NCBI GenBank assembly: GCA_028689195.1
Contig: JAQTWR010000117.1
Span: forward strand, 1-7,756
DNA length: 7,756 nucleotides
Origin: Anaerolineales bacterium
Lineage (GTDB): Bacteria > Chloroflexota > Anaerolineae > Anaerolineales > Villigracilaceae
Reading direction: 5' to 3'
This document shows positions 4,234-7,756 of the stretch, in pieces. The notes beneath the pieces are model-generated. The model saw only the letters and a list, made by a program, of their open reading frames with translations. It ran no database searches and had not been told where the DNA came from. Both the position numbers and the translations under genes were made by a program. Position 1 is the first letter of the stretch; each line of letters starts with the position of its first letter.

Positions 4234-6369
4234 ATGACACATGAATTTGCGACTAATCTCGTTTGGCTTATTCCCCTGCCGCCGTTGATCTCCTTTGCGC
4301 TTATTGTATTATTCACCAATAAGAATAAGGCGCTCAGTCATACGGTGGCGATCAGCGCGGCTTTCCTTTCATGGCTCGGCGCTATGATCGTTTTTTGGAA
4401 CGCGGTCAAGGTTGAACATTTTGCAAAAGAGCCGTTTACGTCTTCGATCAATTGGCTGCCGACCGGCGACACTTGGTTGAAACTCGGCGTGTTGATTGAT
4501 CCGCTTTCCGCGACGGTTTTGTTCTTCGTCGCGTGGACGGTCTTGATGATATTCCTATACAGCGTTGGCTATCACAACTTTGGACAGCCCGAAGGCGATC
4601 ACGACCACGCGGGTTTGCCGCCTCATGGCGCGACGGTTCACGGTCACGCGGTTCTTTCCATCGAGCCGATGTACTCGCGCTTCTTCGCGTTCATCAGTTT
4701 GTTCGCGTTCGGCATGTTGACTCTCGTCGTCTCAGACAATCTGCTCACGCTCTTTGTCGGCTGGGAAATCATGGGCTTATGCTCGTACCTGCTCATCGGT
4801 TTCTGGTACGGGAAAATCTCCGCGCGCAACGCCGCAATCAAAGCGTTTATGACCACGCGCATCGGCGACGTGTTCATGCTGCTCGGCATCTCCTTCCTCT
4901 ACTATGCGACGGGCACGCTTTCTTTCCGTGAAATTTTCACCGAAGAAGTTTTGCACACCCTTGCGACTGTTCCCAGCGGCGTGTTTGGACTCTCCGCTGC
5001 CGGGTTGATCGGACTGCTATTATTTATCGGCACGGTGGGTAAATCCGCGCAGTTCCCCCTCCACGTTTGGCTGCCAGACGCGATGGAAGGTCCCACCCCC
5101 GTTAGCGCCATGATCCATGCGGCGACGATGGTTTCGGCGGGCGTGTACGCGGTCATCCGCATGTTCCCGCTCATCAGCCTTGATGAGAAAACAATGGCGA
5201 TTGTCGCGTTCATCGGCGCGTTCACCGCGCTTTTCGCCGCTACGATTGCCGTCGCGCAGAACGACATCAAGCGCGTTCTGGCGTACTCCACCATTTCGCA
5301 GCTCGGCTTTATGATCGCGGCGCTCGGCATCCACGCTTATGTTGCGGCTGCCTTCCATTTGGTGACGCACGCTTTCTTCAAGGCGCTGCTCTTCCTCGGT
5401 TCTGGCTCCGTCATTCACGGCATGGAACATGGTGTGTTGCACACGGGCAACCACAAAGTTGACCCGCAGGATATGTTCAACATGGGCGGCTTGAAAGATA
5501 AAATGCCCATCACATTCTGGACCTTCCTTATCGGCGGTTTCGCGCTCTCCGGCTTCCCGCTGGTGACTGCGGGCTTCTGGTCGAAGGATGAAATCCTCGC
5601 GGATGCGTTTATCAACGGTCACATCGTTATCTTTGCGACGCTCGCTTTCGCGGCGTTCTTAACCGCGTTCTACACCATGCGCCAGATTACGCTGACCTTC
5701 CTCGGCGAACCGCGCACAGAAGAAGCAAAACACGCGCACGAAACCCCGTGGACGATGACCACTCCGCTCGTTGTCCTCGCGTTTTTCGCGGTCACTTTTG
5801 GATGGGTCGGCATCCCCGAACACTTCCCGCTGCTCGGTGGAATTATCCCCAATTGGCTGCATGAATTCGTCGGCTCCACGCTGGCGGAACTCCCCGAAGT
5901 ATTGCCGTTCAGCATCGTTCCGCTGCTCACTTCATTGGTGGTCGCGCTCGGCGGTTTGTTCGTGGGTTGGTACGTTTACCGCGACGTCAAATCTCCCGCC
6001 GAAGATAAACTCCAAATTGATTTCTTGAAGAACAAATATTACATGGACGAACTCTATAACGTGGTGTTCATTCAGCCCGCGTTGTGGTTCTCCGAAGTAT
6101 TCGTCTCCAAATGGATGGACAAAGGCGTCATTGACGGCATCCTGCACTTCTTTGGACCCGCCACCGGCGGAATTGGCTCGACCATCCGCAATTACTTCGA
6201 TGTTCCCGTCGTCAATCAATTCTTCGGCGACGGTTCCGCCGACGTAACTTATTGGATTGGCAAGAACCTGCGTCCCATTCAAACGGGTCGTATCCAGCAG
6301 TATTTTCTGCTTTCGTTAGTCGTCTTCTCTGTGATTGGCGGCTTAATCTACTTTTTACTGCTAGGATAG
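4234..6369 (+). CDS. nuoL: NADH-quinone oxidoreductase subunit L, 711 aa
   Basis: NuoL is the distal antiporter-like pump of complex I, with a long lateral helix that clamps the membrane arm. Key residues visible: Glu178 in LFVGWEIMGLCSYLLIGFWY, Lys270 in VGKSAQFPLHVWLPDAMEGP followed by TPVSAMIHAATM (His295), NDIKRVLAYSTISQLGFM (343-360), His375, His379 and Lys383 in HLVTHAFFKALLFLGSGS, and Lys451 in GFWSKDEIL. These correspond to the functionally important E144, K229, H254, H334, H338, K342 and K399 of E. coli. The C-terminal part (about 591-711) has the usual KYYMDELYN region, a likely lateral-helix section and a final membrane helix. At 711 residues it is about 100 longer than E. coli NuoL. 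Two loops rich in histidine (114-146 and 395-418) account for some of the extra length. MrpA is the main alternative but the context excludes it. Confidence 0.97.
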   Translation: MTHEFATNLVWLIPLPPLISFALIVLFTNKNKALSHTVAISAAFLSWLGAMIVFWNAVKVEHFAKEPFTSSINWLPTGDTWLKLGVLIDPLSATVLFFVAWTVLMIFLYSVGYHNFGQPEGDHDHAGLPPHGATVHGHAVLSIEPMYSRFFAFISLFAFGMLTLVVSDNLLTLFVGWEIMGLCSYLLIGFWYGKISARNAAIKAFMTTRIGDVFMLLGISFLYYATGTLSFREIFTEEVLHTLATVPSGVFGLSAAGLIGLLLFIGTVGKSAQFPLHVWLPDAMEGPTPVSAMIHAATMVSAGVYAVIRMFPLISLDEKTMAIVAFIGAFTALFAATIAVAQNDIKRVLAYSTISQLGFMIAALGIHAYVAAAFHLVTHAFFKALLFLGSGSVIHGMEHGVLHTGNHKVDPQDMFNMGGLKDKMPITFWTFLIGGFALSGFPLVTAGFWSKDEILADAFINGHIVIFATLAFAAFLTAFYTMRQITLTFLGEPRTEEAKHAHETPWTMTTPLVVLAFFAVTFGWVGIPEHFPLLGGIIPNWLHEFVGSTLAELPEVLPFSIVPLLTSLVVALGGLFVGWYVYRDVKSPAEDKLQIDFLKNKYYMDELYNVVFIQPALWFSEVFVSKWMDKGVIDGILHFFGPATGGIGSTIRNYFDVPVVNQFFGDGSADVTYWIGKNLRPIQTGRIQQYFLLSLVVFSVIGGLIYFLLLG

Positions 6370-6372
6370 GAG
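6368..6372 (+). promoter_or_regulatory. Shine-Dalgarno AGGAG fused to the nuoL stop
   Basis: AGGAG begins at the second base of the nuoL TAG stop, six bases before the nuoM ATG at 6379. It is the third consecutive junction where the stop and the next ribosome site are merged, implying coupled L to M translation. Confidence 0.85.
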
Positions 6373-6378
6373 CGCGCG

Positions 6379-7756
6379 ATGGATTTCCTTAATACTCATC
6401 TCCTCAGCCTGATCTTATTCGTGCCGACAATCGCGGCGCTGATCATGCTTTTTCTGCCAAGCGGCGAAACGAAACTTCTGCGCTGGTTTGCCTTTGGCTC
6501 CAGTCTGATTCCCTTCATTCTGACGCTCGTGTTGTGGAAGAATTTCGACCCCAACGCAACAGGCTTCCAATTTGAAGAAATTTATCCGTGGTATCAGGCG
6601 CTGCGCTCGTCGCTGCATTTGGGCGTAGACGGCATCTCGCTCGCGATGGTTTTGCTGACCACCTTCCTCACGCCGCTCGCCATTCTCGCCTCGTTCAGCG
6701 TGACGGATCGCGTCAAACCGTACATGATGCTTTTCCTCTTTTTGGAAATGGGCATGCTCGGCGTGTTCATGTCGCTCGACCTGTTGATCTTCTTCGTCTT
6801 CTGGGAAATCGGACTCGTCCCCATGTACTTCCTCATCAACCAGTGGGGCGGCGCAAACAAAGATTACGCCTCGCTCAAGTTCATGATCTACACCATGGGC
6901 GGATCGCTCGGCTTGCTGCTCGCGATTCAAATGCTCGGCGTTCTCTTTGGAACTTACGACTTGGTTGATTTGTACGCGCGCTGGAACTCCCTTGACGCTG
7001 GTTCTGTTTTGATGGGAATGTCTGTTGCGACAGTTAAGACCATCGCGTTCTGGGCGTTTACCATTGCCTTCGCGATCAAAGTCCCCGTCTGGCCCTTCCA
7101 CACTTGGCTGCCCGACGCGCACACCGAAGCCCCGACCGCCGGCTCCATGCTCCTCGCGGGCGTGTTGCTCAAACTTGGCGCGTATGGTTTCTTGAGACTC
7201 GTGCTGCCGTTCTATCCGCTTGAAGCGAAAATATTCGCGGGCGCGTTGGCTTTCCTCGCGGTCATGGCGATCATCTTCGGCGCATTCGGTTCATTAGGTC
7301 AATCAGATTTCAAACGCCTCGTCGCGTACTCTTCCGTCAATCACATGGGATTTGTCGTTCTCGGCATCGCGGCGGCTGCTTTGGCGGCTGGCACGAAAGA
7401 CGCGCACATTGCTATGGACGGCGCGGTCTTGCAGATGTTCAATCACGGCATTTCTGCGGCGGGAATGTTCTTCCTCGTCGGCGTGATTTATGAACGTTCG
7501 CACACGCGCAACCTCGACGATTTTGGCGGCTTGTTCCCGATTGTCCCCGTTTACGGCTCTATCTTGATCTTCATGAGCATGGCTTCGCTCGGTTTGCCCG
7601 GTTTGAGCGGCTTCGTTTCCGAGTTCATGGTTGTGCGGGGTGCGTATCCTGTCTTGACCGTTTACACCGCCATCTCGATGCTTGGTTTGCTTTTCACGGG
7701 CGCGTACATTCTGAAAGGGATTATGAAAATTTTGCATGGTCCCATGAACGAACATT
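6379..7756 (+). CDS. nuoM: NADH-quinone oxidoreductase subunit M, 3' end outside window
   Basis: NuoM is the middle antiporter-like pump of the complex I membrane arm. The frame is open from the ATG at 6379 to the right edge: 459 codons plus one base, so probably some tens of residues of a roughly 500-residue protein are missing. Key residues sit as in the family: Glu143 in FFVFWEIGLVPMYFLI, Lys234 in AFAIKVPVWPFHTWLPDAH (His248), Lys265 in LLAGVLLKLGAYGFLR, DFKRLVAYSSVNHMGFV (310-326), His356 in MFNHGISAAGMFFLVG, and Glu415 in GLPGLSGFVSEFMVVRGAY. These match E. coli E144, K234, K265 and E407. About twelve or more membrane helices are visible. WPFHTWLPDAHTEAPT distinguishes NuoM from NuoL and NuoN. 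The gap from nuoL is nine bases. nuoN would be expected next, beyond the window. Confidence 0.97.
   Translation, partial: MDFLNTHLLSLILFVPTIAALIMLFLPSGETKLLRWFAFGSSLIPFILTLVLWKNFDPNATGFQFEEIYPWYQALRSSLHLGVDGISLAMVLLTTFLTPLAILASFSVTDRVKPYMMLFLFLEMGMLGVFMSLDLLIFFVFWEIGLVPMYFLINQWGGANKDYASLKFMIYTMGGSLGLLLAIQMLGVLFGTYDLVDLYARWNSLDAGSVLMGMSVATVKTIAFWAFTIAFAIKVPVWPFHTWLPDAHTEAPTAGSMLLAGVLLKLGAYGFLRLVLPFYPLEAKIFAGALAFLAVMAIIFGAFGSLGQSDFKRLVAYSSVNHMGFVVLGIAAAALAAGTKDAHIAMDGAVLQMFNHGISAAGMFFLVGVIYERSHTRNLDDFGGLFPIVPVYGSILIFMSMASLGLPGLSGFVSEFMVVRGAYPVLTVYTAISMLGLLFTGAYILKGIMKILHGPMNEH

Noticed and set aside
4533..4931. Plus-strand open frame of 132 codons inside nuoL
   Set aside because: Out-of-frame Arg-rich translation of nuoL with no family resemblance.
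5020..5622. Minus-strand open frame of 200 codons opposite nuoL
   Set aside because: Arg/Glu/His-rich shadow of conserved NuoL sequence.
6415..7122. Minus-strand open frame of 235 codons opposite nuoM
   Set aside because: Highly charged low-complexity shadow with no ribosome site; nuoM on the + strand has all family motifs.
7303..7755. Minus-strand open frame at the right edge
   Set aside because: Shadow of nuoM; the NuoM frame runs through conserved motifs to the last base.
4234..7756. NuoL and NuoM as MrpA/MrpD antiporter subunits
   Set aside because: They follow NuoH, NuoJ and NuoK with family-specific motifs; an Mrp operon would carry mrpB, E, F and G instead.

Overview
The window reads as a piece of a chromosome from an environmental bacterium, probably Chloroflexota (class Anaerolineae or a relative). 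That placement is an inference. It rests on the style of the complex I subunits (a long NuoL with histidine-rich loops, an extended NuoH), a small membrane peptide paired with a Pro/Ala-rich exported protein, and intergenic repeats of kinds I associate with these genomes (a GC-rich hairpin repeat and a seven-base AT-rich tandem repeat). All supported genes are on the + strand.

Layout. (1) Positions 1-597 are AT-rich and hold two overlapping small genes. The first is cut by the left edge. The second looks like a DUF6516/TumE-type toxin, so the pair may be a toxin-antitoxin module that arrived by transfer. (2) Positions 613-1490 hold a 47-residue membrane peptide followed two bases later by a 243-residue exported, C-terminally anchored protein of unknown function. 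(3) Positions 1491-1643 are a non-coding leader with a weak hairpin and an extended -10 promoter (TGGTACAAT). (4) Positions 1644-7756 carry respiratory complex I membrane-arm genes in the order nuoA, nuoH, nuoJ, nuoK, nuoL, nuoM; nuoM runs off the right edge.

How the genes work together. NuoA, H, J, K, L and M are the proton-pumping membrane arm of NADH:quinone oxidoreductase. NuoH with NuoA forms the quinone-site end, NuoJ/K the linking channel, and NuoL/M the antiporter-like pumps. The essential charged residues are visible in NuoA, K, L and M. The hydrophilic subunits normally between nuoA and nuoH (B to G) and between nuoH and nuoJ (I) are absent. Those two junctions are also the only loose ones in the cluster: the first holds a strong terminator-like hairpin and a dispersed repeat, the second an eight-unit heptamer array that is also palindromic. 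The J-K, K-L and L-M junctions are tight, each with a Shine-Dalgarno sequence fused to the upstream TAG stop.

Most of the window is well-understood respiratory machinery. The less described parts are the repeat-filled junctions, the NuoL histidine loops, the 47-residue peptide with its exported neighbour, and the TumE-like pair. I see no sign of a wholly new multi-gene system.
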